A DNA stretch of 64,000 nt, from positions 1 to 64,000 of the forward strand of contig CASIAP010000006.1 of assembly GCA_949372645.1 (NCBI GenBank), read 5' to 3'. The notes below the pieces were generated by a model. That model saw only the letters and a program-made list of their open reading frames with translations. It searched no databases and had not been told where the DNA came from. Source of the stretch: Candidatus Poseidoniaceae archaeon. Lineage in GTDB: Archaea; Thermoplasmatota; Poseidoniia; Poseidoniales; Poseidoniaceae. The stretch's first letter is position 1; every line of letters starts with the position of its first letter. The position numbers and the translations under genes are program-made. Shown in pieces: positions 52,604-62,110 of this stretch.

Positions 52604-53791
52604 GTGTTGTCAGAAAAGGTTCGACTTGAAGTCCTAACCACTGCATCACGCCGTGATGGTGTACGTCTCCAAATCGAACGTTCCATCGAACAAAATCGCA
52701 ATAATTTTGATTTCAAATTACAGCAACTGCCCCATATTGAGTCAGCAGTTGACGCCCTGAGAAATGGTACTGGTGACCTTGTGGCAATGAGTGCTTTAGA
52801 TTGGAGAAACCTCGATGTTGAGGGACTTTCAATTGTCGGAATTCTACCACGCAGAGAACCAACTTGGGTTCTCGTCTCGGATGATAAACCTGAATATTTA
52901 TGCTCAAAAGCGATAGTTGTATGCAATCACCAACTACTACGACGGCAAATGCGCCGCCTACGTAGCGATCTGGTCTTACTGACCAGTGAACAATTTGCAG
53001 ATCATATTGGTAAACTCGATGCTTACCTCAATCTGGATGAGGAAGACCGCATCCATTGGATTGAAGAATGCCGCCAAGAGAAGTTGTTGGAAGGATTCAT
53101 TGTATCTCGAGGAGAACATTCAGCATTAAAATTCAAATCACGTCGTCATACACTCGGCCTACAACGTGAAAACCCTGAGCGAGCCCACTTCATTCCACCA
53201 CCATTGTATGGATTCACTTTACTTGTAAGCCGTACTGGGTTCCCTGGAGCAACAGTTCTACCGATGTTCGATCCAAGTGCATACCTCGCTCACCGAATTG
53301 AAGCGGCTCTACTTGATTCTCTTCCAGAGGAGATGCACTCGATTGTTGGCATTTATGTTGAACAACGAAAATTCAAGACGATCTTGAAAGAAGCACAGCG
53401 CTCAAATGATGACTTTACTAATGATTCATACCTCGACTCGACTCGAACACAAGGGAAAGTGAGTGGAAAGCGATTAACTGGTTCTGAAAAATGGGAACGC
53501 TCAGTACCAAAGAAAGGTATGTCGACAAGTCCTCGACTGGAAATAAAAGTTGAAACACTGAATTTTCAAGGAACCGTCACTGCAAGTGCAGAACGAATTT
53601 GCACACTCGAGGAGAGTCATATGGGAATGGTCAACGTCCTCAAGGAATTCATCAATTTACTCGAAACTATGCAAATCGAGCATGCAGAGATGGTTCGGAA
53701 ATTCCCAGGACTTCCAGATGAATACAGCCTTGCTCGGCCGCCACTCATGGATCTCCATTCAGTTCAAGCCTCTTCATCGGAAGAGGAATAA
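52604..53791 (+). CDS. Divergent protein resembling hydroxymethylbilane synthase
   Basis: The product is about 395 residues from GTG 52604; other starts are TTG 52607 and GTG 52577. GAGGT at 52596-52600 is the ribosome-binding site candidate. The N-terminal half follows the pattern of HemC (porphobilinogen deaminase): VRLEVLTTASRRDGV, then a strand-helix with ALRNGTGDLVAMSALDW in place of the AVHSLKDxP site, and IVGILPRREPTWVLV. The active-site Lys-Asp and the cofactor Cys loop are not evident. The last 150 residues do not match. It may be an inactive paralogue or a different tetrapyrrole-related enzyme. Alignment was by eye. Confidence 0.45.
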   Translation: MLSEKVRLEVLTTASRRDGVRLQIERSIEQNRNNFDFKLQQLPHIESAVDALRNGTGDLVAMSALDWRNLDVEGLSIVGILPRREPTWVLVSDDKPEYLCSKAIVVCNHQLLRRQMRRLRSDLVLLTSEQFADHIGKLDAYLNLDEEDRIHWIEECRQEKLLEGFIVSRGEHSALKFKSRRHTLGLQRENPERAHFIPPPLYGFTLLVSRTGFPGATVLPMFDPSAYLAHRIEAALLDSLPEEMHSIVGIYVEQRKFKTILKEAQRSNDDFTNDSYLDSTRTQGKVSGKRLTGSEKWERSVPKKGMSTSPRLEIKVETLNFQGTVTASAERICTLEESHMGMVNVLKEFINLLETMQIEHAEMVRKFPGLPDEYSLARPPLMDLHSVQASSSEEE

Positions 53792-54345
53792 GCTGACTTT
53801 TCAAGTAATCCACCATACCCTTGTTTGGTGATATAGTGTTCAAGGTCACCGAGTTCGGCGGGCTCATTGTCATCACACAATTCGAGTATGGATTCATCGA
53901 TTTCACGGCCATTACGCTCCCATGTTCCAGCAGAGCGTTGAAGGTCTGATGCAAATTTTTCGACAATTTCAATGCCGGTTAGATTCGGATTTAAGACCGA
54001 GTTAAGTGCCTTTACAATGTTGTCATTCGCTTCTCTCAGATGGAAGATTCGACCTGCTAAATCAACTAAGAAGTCACGCAATTCATTAATATCATTTGAA
54101 CGTGAAAATCGGCGTTGAGCTTTTTCGAGATCTTTTCGCATCACACCAATTCCTGCAAGAATAGCTAACTTACCTTTGGTAGCTTCTAAAATTGCTTCTT
54201 CAGCGTCGCTAATTCGTGATTGAAGCATTTCTTCAAAACCAGTATACTGGTTTTTCAAATCAGTCCATACAAGCTCTCGCAGAGACTCAACGAGCGTACT
54301 GGCTTCTTTGAGTGCGATCTTTGTGGCCTTTACGGTTCTTGCCAT
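53764..54345 (-). CDS. Helical protein of unknown function
   Basis: From ATG 54345 (MARTVKATKIALKEA) the product is 193 residues, almost wholly helical with coiled-coil-like heptads and an acidic end (SSSDEEA). ATG at 54366 and 54420 are alternatives. TTTATTTG on the minus strand at about 54385-54392 would place transcription near 54362 and favour the start used here. The 3' end overlaps the HemC-like gene by 28 bases, convergent. ESCRT-III- or PspA-like folds have similar helical make-up, but no motif was seen to support that. Confidence 0.55.
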   Translation of the reverse strand: MARTVKATKIALKEASTLVESLRELVWTDLKNQYTGFEEMLQSRISDAEEAILEATKGKLAILAGIGVMRKDLEKAQRRFSRSNDINELRDFLVDLAGRIFHLREANDNIVKALNSVLNPNLTGIEIVEKFASDLQRSAGTWERNGREIDESILELCDDNEPAELGDLEHYITKQGYGGLLEKSAYSSSDEEA

Positions 54346-54509
54346 TACAGCTCTCGAGTGCTTCATACCCTTCAAACCATCGCCAAATAAATCTTCACTG
54401 TACAGAAGATGGAGAGACATAAACAGTCGAAGAACTGCCCTTTTTCCCTTCTCCACACAGCGAAGACACATATACCCCTTTGAACCGAAAGTCACTGGTA
54501 GGTGAGACT

Positions 54510-56291
54510 GTGACTGCAAAAGGCGAACTCTTGAATGAACTCTATCAAGCTCGCTTTGATGGACTTAAAGAGCTCGCAACGACCTATAACTTACCAAAGA
54601 ACGGTTCAGTGGAAGTCGTCAGAGGGCGGCTGATTCAACAACTTATTTTGGATGAATGGGACCTTTCTCCAACCGGTATTAAGAATCTTATGAACGCTGA
54701 AATAGGCGAGATTCTTGGAATCTTTGGCATCAAGAAATCAGGCTCTGTTCGTGCTCGTCGTCAACGCCTGTATCTTCATCTTAATCACGACCCAAAACAA
54801 TTCGTTCCCGAATCTCTTGATGCTATGACTCGAGATGAATTGCATGAATTGTGTAAAACATTGGAATTGCCTCTCTCTGGAAACAAGCAGGCATTACTTG
54901 TCCGCATTGCGGGAGTATTAGCCTATCAGCAAGGGGGCTGGGGCAAAGTGAAAAAGAGTCTTCGAAGACCACGAAGCGGCGATTCTATCATCGAGATTCC
55001 AAGTCCAAATGAAGATTCGAAGAATCAATCTCCTGTGGAAAATCATCTCGGGGAACAAGAGGTGATACTCGAAACAGTCGAAACATTCGTATCTCAACAT
55101 CCGAAAGGGTGGACGTTTGAAGAGGAGACTGAAATGCGAACAGAACTCGCACAAGAAGGAATCCCAATCTCCCGTGCCCCTCTTGCTGCCTCAATCGATG
55201 ATGCACTTCGGGCAGGTCAAAAACAAAGAGACAACGATGACGCACCGGCAATGGTTCAAAGTGCGCATGTGGCTGAGGTTGTCGAGCACAGCCTTGAAGT
55301 CGAAGCAGTCTTACTTGAGTTAACAGCTCGGGCAGCGGAAATTGAAGCGGCAGGAAGGGATTTCTTGGCGGTGAGTAGTACCAGTGATGGTGAAGACCTC
55401 GAAGCATTCATCCGTAGCCTCTCAAGTCATGGTTTTGCTGTAGAGATTCCTGCAGTCAGCGATGGAATCCGTAATACTTTGATGGAACTTGAATTTAGGT
55501 CTCAAACTGAAAAGGATGCAGTCTCTGCAATGCCCAATTCTTGGAGAGAACGAGAAGCTCTGCGCAATTTCGAAAACGCTCGCGATGTGCTCCGTGATCA
55601 GTTAAACAACACACTTGCATCATCGGATGGAGATTTGGTTCGTGCCAGAATGACTTTTGAACAAATTGGCCATGATATGGGGCTTGACCTACGAATCCCA
55701 AGTGTTTCTGGAAGACTCCACGCCCTTTTCGATTTACATGTCGAAATTCATCAGGCTGAAGCACTTCAAGACCCGTCGATTGCCCGTCGCAATCGAATCC
55801 TTCGAGTCCTACAACATGGCGCAGTTCATCTCTCTGATATTGAACGAAGAACTGTTGACCGACTTGAACGAAATATTTCCGCTTTTGAAGAACTCGTAGA
55901 AACTGTACTCGAATCAAGTGAGGGGAGTTTCTCAGACTCTCAACAAGCCTTAGTGATTCGCTTCCTCGAATCAAGAGGGTATGAGGTCAACACAGTGGAC
56001 TTACGACCTCGTATTCTTGCTTGTGCTGGAATCATTGGCGTCGAATTAGGGTTTATATCTCCTTCAGAAATTCCACGCATTGCACCTGGAATTATGGTTT
56101 CAGATACTCAAGTCGATGCAATTGTAACTGAATTAAAGGCACTTGCAGAAGCATTCAAACCGCAAGTAGAGAAACAACCCGATGTAGAAATGGTCCTTGC
56201 TGAATCTGTCAGTGATGCATCTGAACGACTCAATTCTGCCCGAGGTAAAATTGATGCTATCGATGACTTACTCGCTCGTCTACGTGGTTAA
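54510..56291 (+). CDS. SAP-domain protein with long helical region
   Basis: From GTG 54510, with AGGTGAG at 54500-54506 as ribosome-binding site, the product is 593 residues. Two or three SAP-like units (GLKELATTYNLPKNGSVEVVRGRLIQQL; DELHELCKTLELPLSGNKQALLVRI) fill the first 145 residues and suggest DNA or RNA binding. The remainder is mostly helical and charged without a recognised domain. SAP domains are more usual in eukaryotes but occur in archaea. Function unknown. Confidence 0.68.
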   Translation: MTAKGELLNELYQARFDGLKELATTYNLPKNGSVEVVRGRLIQQLILDEWDLSPTGIKNLMNAEIGEILGIFGIKKSGSVRARRQRLYLHLNHDPKQFVPESLDAMTRDELHELCKTLELPLSGNKQALLVRIAGVLAYQQGGWGKVKKSLRRPRSGDSIIEIPSPNEDSKNQSPVENHLGEQEVILETVETFVSQHPKGWTFEEETEMRTELAQEGIPISRAPLAASIDDALRAGQKQRDNDDAPAMVQSAHVAEVVEHSLEVEAVLLELTARAAEIEAAGRDFLAVSSTSDGEDLEAFIRSLSSHGFAVEIPAVSDGIRNTLMELEFRSQTEKDAVSAMPNSWREREALRNFENARDVLRDQLNNTLASSDGDLVRARMTFEQIGHDMGLDLRIPSVSGRLHALFDLHVEIHQAEALQDPSIARRNRILRVLQHGAVHLSDIERRTVDRLERNISAFEELVETVLESSEGSFSDSQQALVIRFLESRGYEVNTVDLRPRILACAGIIGVELGFISPSEIPRIAPGIMVSDTQVDAIVTELKALAEAFKPQVEKQPDVEMVLAESVSDASERLNSARGKIDAIDDLLARLRG

Positions 56292-56296
56292 CCACT

Positions 56297-57535
56297 TCAA
56301 CGAGAGGCGTAGAAATTTTGGATGACTTGTGTCACAGTCTGAATGTCGTGGATATCACGGCGAGCTAAATCTTCTAGAATCTGTTGACGTTGTGAGACGT
56401 GCCTCTCAAACACATCGGGTGAAACACCAGCTGCTGTGCAAATTATTTCTCGGAGTTTGGAAGGAATTCCTGTTTCTTCGATTTGATCGGTGGCTGCATT
56501 ATATTTCCAGATGATGTTTAAACGAGGTTTGTCACCCTCCATACCAGCAATTTCAGCAACTTCAGTAATCTTACGAGCTGTTTTACCATTAACATGCAGT
56601 CGTGCTTGAATGATAATCAAATCAAGTCCGCTCAACATAATTGGTGGAACATTCATTGGTGGATTGATCATACGTGTAACGGTTTCCTGAGCAGTGTTGG
56701 CGTGCAACGAACCGAATGAACCGTCGTGACCGGTGTTCATGGCTGTAAGTAAAGTGGCTGCTTCAGGTCCACGAACTTCACCAACAATGATGCGATCAGG
56801 CCGCATACGAAGACTTGACTGGAGACAATCATTCATGTCAACTTCAGCGGTTCCATCAGGGCGTTGTCGTCGTGTCTCCATACGGAGCCAGTGATCGTGG
56901 TAAACTTGCAATTCAGCCGTATCTTCTACAGTGAGCAGACGACGGTCCCATGGAATAAACATTCCCAGGCAATTGAGTGTCGTAGTTTTACCAGAACCTG
57001 TACCTCCCGCAATAACAAAGTTTGCGGGACGGCTATCGAGTCCTTCAATCCAAACCCACATCATTGCTGCAAGGCGAGAGTTTACAGTACCGAATTTAAC
57101 TAAATCAATCATTGTCAGCGGATCTTCACGAAATTTTCGTATCGTGAGTGTTGGACCATCTGGAGTCACAGGAGGAATCGTGCCATTCACACGGGAACCA
57201 TCAGGGAGTCGACCATCGAAGATAGGGACAAGACCGGGACCATCGCCAAGTGGAACATTGGTGAAGGCAGCAATATTTTTGGCTATTTGGATTCCAGAAT
57301 CATCATCAATCCAAATGTTTGTCCGACACATACCATGGTCACGATGTGCTATTTTCACACATTGAGTACCTCCATTGTACATCACTTCTTCAAGTGCATC
57401 ATCTTCCAGAAGTACAGCGAGATCACCATATGGGTTTGGTTCAACTGCACCATCGACATGGTAAATTGGAGAGGGGTGATTGGGCTCAGTATAGATAGTT
57501 ACTCGACCGTATTGTGCTAAAACTGTTTCACTCAT
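56297..57535 (-). CDS. Type II/IV secretion ATPase (TadA/CpaF-like)
   Basis: The 412-residue product, from ATG 57535, has the secretion-ATPase features: Walker A AGGTGSGKTTTLN near 190-202, the Asp box in LLTVEDTAELQVY, MRPDRIIVGEVRGPEAATLL (Walker B region) and GSFGSLHANTAQET (His box). GGAGGA at about 57543-57548 precedes the ATG as ribosome-binding site. It overlaps nothing and follows the two GspF-like genes in the order of Tad-type systems (membrane proteins then ATPase). It should power pilin or substrate export; the archaellum FlaI is a more distant alternative. Confidence 0.88.
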   Translation of the reverse strand: MSETVLAQYGRVTIYTEPNHPSPIYHVDGAVEPNPYGDLAVLLEDDALEEVMYNGGTQCVKIAHRDHGMCRTNIWIDDDSGIQIAKNIAAFTNVPLGDGPGLVPIFDGRLPDGSRVNGTIPPVTPDGPTLTIRKFREDPLTMIDLVKFGTVNSRLAAMMWVWIEGLDSRPANFVIAGGTGSGKTTTLNCLGMFIPWDRRLLTVEDTAELQVYHDHWLRMETRRQRPDGTAEVDMNDCLQSSLRMRPDRIIVGEVRGPEAATLLTAMNTGHDGSFGSLHANTAQETVTRMINPPMNVPPIMLSGLDLIIIQARLHVNGKTARKITEVAEIAGMEGDKPRLNIIWKYNAATDQIEETGIPSKLREIICTAAGVSPDVFERHVSQRQQILEDLARRDIHDIQTVTQVIQNFYASR

Positions 57536-57539
57536 TTTT

Positions 57540-58271
57540 TCATCCTCCAATCATAATCACAGCCCCAAGATAGAGGCTCATCGAAACTGCAATCCACCCT
57601 GGCATCCACCAAAGGGCATCTTTGAAACGGCCGAGCATTCGGCCTGAAACTCCAAGCGCAATTGCAGATGCTGCTCCAAAGAAAAGGGAAAAAGTGGTAT
57701 TGAACGAATCGATTTGGTAACCATCACCAGCTGGTGCGAATAATCCAACGATAAAAGCGATGAGTACTGGTAAACCTATGCTGATAAAAAGAACGATAAG
57801 TAGGCCTTTACCCATTAATTCCTCTTCACGCTTATTCATCAACTGATTCAAACGTTCATAATCCATTGATAAATCAGAAAGGATACCTTGGAGGGGTGCA
57901 TCTTGTTCTATTGCAGTGTCAATTAAAACCATGACACGTTGGACTTGGGATGAACGTGTCTTAGCTGAAAAAGCAGCAAGTGCAGCATCGAAGGAAGATG
58001 AATGGCTTTCTTCAAGAGTTTCTTTTAGCAACTTCCCGAGAATACCAGGAAGTGTACGAGATTGTTCCATCATGGCCTCTTGAATACCACGCCCTGCACC
58101 AACTGAGTCGGAAAGTGATTCAAGTAGAGAGGGGAGTGAATTTTCTATAGAACGGCGCCTTTTGCGCTCTATCATTGGAGGAACTCCTCCCGCAGCGCTT
58201 GCGATTCCAATAACAATCAGAATCAATAAGAAGAGATTGTCGTTAAATGTTTCAATGAGCCCGAATATCAT
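57540..58271 (-). CDS. GspF/TadC-like pilus membrane protein (second of a pair)
   Basis: A 243-residue membrane protein (ATG 58271, MIFGLIETFN) with a leading membrane helix, a cytoplasmic helical T2SSF domain (SLPSLLESLSDSVGAGRGIQEAMMEQS), then two or more helices at the end. It pairs with the gene before it. Together they equal a two-domain FlaJ/TadB-TadC type platform. ATPase follows four bases later. Confidence 0.75.
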   Translation of the reverse strand: MIFGLIETFNDNLFLLILIVIGIASAAGGVPPMIERKRRRSIENSLPSLLESLSDSVGAGRGIQEAMMEQSRTLPGILGKLLKETLEESHSSSFDAALAAFSAKTRSSQVQRVMVLIDTAIEQDAPLQGILSDLSMDYERLNQLMNKREEELMGKGLLIVLFISIGLPVLIAFIVGLFAPAGDGYQIDSFNTTFSLFFGAASAIALGVSGRMLGRFKDALWWMPGWIAVSMSLYLGAVIMIGG

Positions 58272-58275
58272 GAAA

Positions 58276-58857
58276 TCACAATCCTGGGTCCTTTGTGTGT
58301 GCCTTGAGGCCAATGAGCATCATGCCGATGAGTGTGAACACCAAGCCACCATTGACAACTGAATTAATCATGCCTTGATCGATTGAGCCAACAATTGCTT
58401 CAGCCCCATCTCCAAGTAATTGAGGGACTAGCCCAAAGATGGCGAGAATAATTGGACCGATCATACCGATAGAAAGAAGAGTTTCAGGTACAGACCCGAG
58501 TTCAGTGATGTATTTTTCAACAGACTCTGTTCGCTCATTTTCCATGCGTACGCCTTGTTTCCGAATGGTTTCAATAATGTCAGTATTTTGTGTGACGTTG
58601 GTGTACATTGTATTGAGGAGGCGGCGATATCCTTCGGAATCTGCTTTGCCCATCATACTCTTCAACTCAGGACCAAGTCCACGGCTGCTTCCTTTTCGCA
58701 AACGTGCCATTATGCCAGAAAAGTCTTCAGAAATGATTCCGTAACCTCCACTACCAATCGAATGAATGGCAGCTTCAAGACCGACTCCTGATGCCATCAA
58801 AACATCTAATGTCCGGATGACATAGAGAATCTCTCTCTGCTCATCCAACTTCCGCAT
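58276..58857 (-). CDS. GspF/TadB-like pilus membrane protein (first of a pair)
   Basis: A 193-residue protein with a T2SSF-like helical domain (VIRTLDVLMASGVGLEAAIHSI; ENERTESVEKYITELGSVPETLLSIGMIGP) and two membrane helices near 130-150 and 165-185. The family is usually longer, so this one is short. The start and stop are close to both neighbours (nine and four bases). Confidence 0.75.
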   Translation of the reverse strand: MRKLDEQREILYVIRTLDVLMASGVGLEAAIHSIGSGGYGIISEDFSGIMARLRKGSSRGLGPELKSMMGKADSEGYRRLLNTMYTNVTQNTDIIETIRKQGVRMENERTESVEKYITELGSVPETLLSIGMIGPIILAIFGLVPQLLGDGAEAIVGSIDQGMINSVVNGGLVFTLIGMMLIGLKAHTKDPGL

Positions 58858-58866
58858 AATTTCACC

Positions 58867-59220
58867 TCAAACAATATCTTCGAGCAATTCAAATTTGAAC
58901 ATTTGGTTCGAACCATCGTATTCCATCGATGCAAAGATTACTTTGACATCTCGTTCTTCAAAAGGATCATGGATGAAAGGTTGGCCTGAACGAAACATGT
59001 TAAGGACTCTCTTGTAATCATCGAGCATGATTTCCCCTGTGATTGTATATGCTGCAGATTCTGAACCTTCATCGTGCAAGTCATCGCCTTCTTCTCCCCG
59101 AATAATTGTGCGGGTGAGTCGGCGTGTGAGACGAACTTTCATGTCGCAATTCGGAAGTCGAACCCAATCTGCACTCGTCGTTCCTGATGCGGGGCGAATA
59201 AAAAAATCCATGCCAGCCAT
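58867..59220 (-). CDS. Unknown 117-residue protein in the pilus gene row
   Basis: A beta-rich protein (FFIRPASGTTSADWVRLP; ITGEIMLDDYKRVLNMFRSGQPFIHDPF; KVIFASMEYDGS). The pattern of a strand-rich body with a 'D-Y-K-x-L...F-R-S-G' segment faintly recalls baseplate-type tail proteins, but I cannot support a family. It lies nine bases before the first GspF-like gene and 60 bases after the COG3390 gene, so it is likely co-transcribed with the pilus row. Confidence 0.55.
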   Translation of the reverse strand: MAGMDFFIRPASGTTSADWVRLPNCDMKVRLTRRLTRTIIRGEEGDDLHDEGSESAAYTITGEIMLDDYKRVLNMFRSGQPFIHDPFEERDVKVIFASMEYDGSNQMFKFELLEDIV

Positions 59221-59280
59221 ATGTCAACCTCTATTTTACCCACGCAGGGGCAAGGCCTTGAATGTTGGGGGAGGAAACCA

Positions 59281-60219
59281 TCACACTACGATTCTAAACC
59301 AACCAAATCTTGGCTCATGAAGAGTGCCTTCATTTGAAAGTTCATCGAGCTTTTCTTCAGCCAAACTTCGATCAAATCCACGCGCTACGGTGTTGGTTAA
59401 TACGGTTTCAAAGTCTACGCCATCGCCTTGATCAAGTTGTTCGATGATCGAGGTGATAGTGTCCTTGACTTCAGTTTCACTACCGCCAGCACCACCTTGA
59501 TCTTCAACTGACTCGGAACTTGCAGCTACGGGGGCGGCTACGGGTTGACTTGCTGCCTCCATACGCCCTTCAGCAATATCCAAAGCTTGCATGATGTTGA
59601 GTGTGTAATTTTCAATCTCTATTTCGCCGTAATGGTTTCGAGACACAAGAAGACCATCGACCATATGTTCAGGAATTCCAGCAGCAACTAAACCTTCTCG
59701 AGTTGGCTCAGCAGAAAGAGAGTCCGTGAAGAACTTCATTCTTTGGAGAGTATCTTCACAAGTTCGAGTCAACCAGAGAGCATAGTGTTGTGCGTCAATC
59801 TCACAAGCTTCTTCTGGACGAAGTGAAGTGTAAATTGCTCCCTCATCGGTTTGATACCACTTTGATTTAGCAACCATGAGAAGGAGAACTGGTTCTCCTG
59901 CTTCGATTTTCTCGACTAAAGACAAAGTGAGTTCACGCATCGATTCACTCGCATAATCTCCTACGGAGAAATAATGGACACCAGAGGGGTCGCGCATTTG
60001 ACCTTGGTAGAGTGATGAACCGTTGGAGGTTTCTCGAACTTCAAGGCGTTCCAGAAGTCCTGCTACGACGACTCTGTTGACTTTGGCACCAAGTTTCGTG
60101 ATGACAAAGGATGGGTCGTATTCACCTGAGCCTTTCTCGTTGAGTGTGGCTTCACTGTATTCAGAGGCAAGTATGTGCCAAGCTGGCTGTCGTTTTGCAC
60201 GTGTTGTTCCTGCTTGCAT
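59281..60219 (-). CDS. RPA-associated protein (COG3390-like)
   Basis: A 312-residue product from ATG 60219 (MQAGTTRAKRQPAW), overlapping the RPA stop by one base (TAATG). It has an OB-like N-terminal part (VNRVVVAGLLERLEV; SLYQGQMRDPSGVHYFSVGDY), a helical middle, a disordered Ala/Ser/Glu linker, and a winged-helix-like end (DELSNEGTLHEPRFGWFRIV). In archaea COG3390 genes typically follow RPA and are thought to act with it on single-stranded DNA. The assignment rests on domain order and position. Confidence 0.75.
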   Translation of the reverse strand: MQAGTTRAKRQPAWHILASEYSEATLNEKGSGEYDPSFVITKLGAKVNRVVVAGLLERLEVRETSNGSSLYQGQMRDPSGVHYFSVGDYASESMRELTLSLVEKIEAGEPVLLLMVAKSKWYQTDEGAIYTSLRPEEACEIDAQHYALWLTRTCEDTLQRMKFFTDSLSAEPTREGLVAAGIPEHMVDGLLVSRNHYGEIEIENYTLNIMQALDIAEGRMEAASQPVAAPVAASSESVEDQGGAGGSETEVKDTITSIIEQLDQGDGVDFETVLTNTVARGFDRSLAEEKLDELSNEGTLHEPRFGWFRIVV

Positions 60220-61919
60220 TAAGCAACCCTCCATTGTGCACGAATTTCAGTTGCACGTAAACCAGCATCTTCCTCAACCATTGAAGCACCATCTGCAAGC
60301 AGCATAGCACCTTGTTCATCGACAATTGTTCGTCCTGAGGCATTCAGTGTTCGACCGAGCAGCTTTCCACGCAGCGATTGAACAAAAGCGACCTGTCCAA
60401 GATCATCAACCGTACCTTGAAGTTCAGGTTCAGTCATTCCGAGAAGACTCAATGTTGCCTCTTTATTAATCAAAAGAGAGACACTGGAAAGACCGTTATC
60501 AATTGCCAAACGCAACCTGATGTCACTGTTACCGTCATTTGGTCCATGGTCAGCACAAACACCATCTCGAAGAACTCGACGGCATTCCGTGCAACGTTGA
60601 ATAAACCCTGAATCTTCACGGACACTGACGACAAGAGCACTGGTCGAAATTCCAACACGACTTGCACCGGTCGAAAGTTCGTGTAAAGCGACCTCAACAG
60701 TATGGTTTTTCAGATCTAATTCGCTGTCCCAAGGCGGAGCATCAAGTATTTCCACTTGATCAGAATTATCAACGGTGATATCTGGTATTCCTTGCCAAGC
60801 TCGAACACGTACGCCTTTGAGGCGAACTGTTAACGGTAATTGGTCTTCAGTAATCGGAAGTTCATTCCAGGCACTCATTCGACAACGACCAGTGGGATCG
60901 GCGATTTGACCCGACCAGAGGAAGCGTTCTTCACCATCACGGGTGAATGTGCGTTTCGCCCATTCAGTAATCTGGACTATGGCATCAACATCTCTGGCTC
61001 CGTCTCGGAGTTCTGACAAGGTGAGTACTGTTTGTTCAGAGAGAACATCGATATCAGCAAAATTCTTGTCGTGATAGACTTCAACTTTGGTCGTTCGTCC
61101 AAAGTTGAGTTCAGGTGTATCTCTGAACGTTCGAACTTGAGCACCTTCAATCTTGAGAAGCGTTCCGACTTCGTGAGCGAGTGGTTCCCATGAGAGGAAA
61201 CCAATAGTGCCTGTTTCGTCAGCCAAACGGCCCCGAATGATATCAATAGAGCCTGAACCATCCTTGCGGTGGATTTGATCTGGACGGGTGGAAAGAATTC
61301 GTCCAACGATACAGACGTAGCCATCAGATGGCAAACTCGAGATGTCTTGAGGCTCTCCAGGAGCGACCACCGGCCGTGTTCCTTCACGAATCACAGCAAT
61401 ACGCGTTGATTGGTTGATGTTCAGCGACATCTTGCCTTGGTATTCGTTGACTGAAGCACCTTCAATTCGAACGACTGAACCAGGAGTAATGTTGGAGTTC
61501 GGCCCCCAGTCTTTGAATTCCCAGCGGTTCTTTTCCCCATTTTCTTCCCAAGGGTTATCTTCAAGAAGTCCGAAGGCGATTTGCTTTTCTTCTCCTCGGA
61601 TTGTTTGGTTACGAATGTTATGAGATATAATCTCCACTTCAATTTCGATTTCTCTGTCATCGCCTTTTAACTCACTTAATCGGCTCACCTTACGTGTAGG
61701 CTTAGGTGCAGAGGAACTTCCTGAGGTCCCAGAGCTACCAGAAGATGGTGTAGGTGCAGTTTCACCCTTGAAGCGTCGAAGGATTGACCGCATAGCATCT
61801 TGCGGCGGAATGAAGAATTCAGTTTCATATTTTGCAAAAGCTGCAGAGACGGCTTCAGGGTCAGCATCAGGGCATTCAGCAAGTATCGACTTGACGTGAG
61901 TTTCGTATTTTTCAGACAT
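60219..61919 (-). CDS. Replication protein A (multi-OB single-stranded DNA-binding protein)
   Basis: The 566-residue product from ATG 61919 (MSEKYETHVKSIL) has an N-terminal helical part and several OB folds (ISHNIRNQTIRGEEKQ; SSLPSDGYVCIVGRILS; WSGQIADPTGRCRMSAW; VHEL-type repeats). A zinc finger lies near 465-480 (CTECRRVLRDGVCADHG). The frame extends to 62051, but that part reads as random. GGAGGTC at 61927-61933 is the ribosome-binding site and fixes the start. Protects single-stranded DNA in replication and repair. It is the first gene of the row to the pilus genes. Confidence 0.86.
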   Translation of the reverse strand: MSEKYETHVKSILAECPDADPEAVSAAFAKYETEFFIPPQDAMRSILRRFKGETAPTPSSGSSGTSGSSSAPKPTRKVSRLSELKGDDREIEIEVEIISHNIRNQTIRGEEKQIAFGLLEDNPWEENGEKNRWEFKDWGPNSNITPGSVVRIEGASVNEYQGKMSLNINQSTRIAVIREGTRPVVAPGEPQDISSLPSDGYVCIVGRILSTRPDQIHRKDGSGSIDIIRGRLADETGTIGFLSWEPLAHEVGTLLKIEGAQVRTFRDTPELNFGRTTKVEVYHDKNFADIDVLSEQTVLTLSELRDGARDVDAIVQITEWAKRTFTRDGEERFLWSGQIADPTGRCRMSAWNELPITEDQLPLTVRLKGVRVRAWQGIPDITVDNSDQVEILDAPPWDSELDLKNHTVEVALHELSTGASRVGISTSALVVSVREDSGFIQRCTECRRVLRDGVCADHGPNDGNSDIRLRLAIDNGLSSVSLLINKEATLSLLGMTEPELQGTVDDLGQVAFVQSLRGKLLGRTLNASGRTIVDEQGAMLLADGASMVEEDAGLRATEIRAQWRVA

Positions 61920-62110
61920 TGCAATGACCTCCGCCAGGCGTGTTCGTTCGGGGCCTGTACGGAGAACAGGCTGCGGGCTTTCGTGCGGGTTGGTTGAGAC
62001 TGTACACTCCCTTGACCTCCATGGATAACTACAGGAGAGACGACAGGCCATAAAGAATGCCGTTAAGTTTGTTCCTTTCTCTTAATTATCGAATCAAGTG
62101 ACTGAGAGAC

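Noticed and set aside
61920-62051. 44-residue extension of RPA
   Set aside because: Low-quality sequence; GGAGGTC before ATG 61919 marks the true start.
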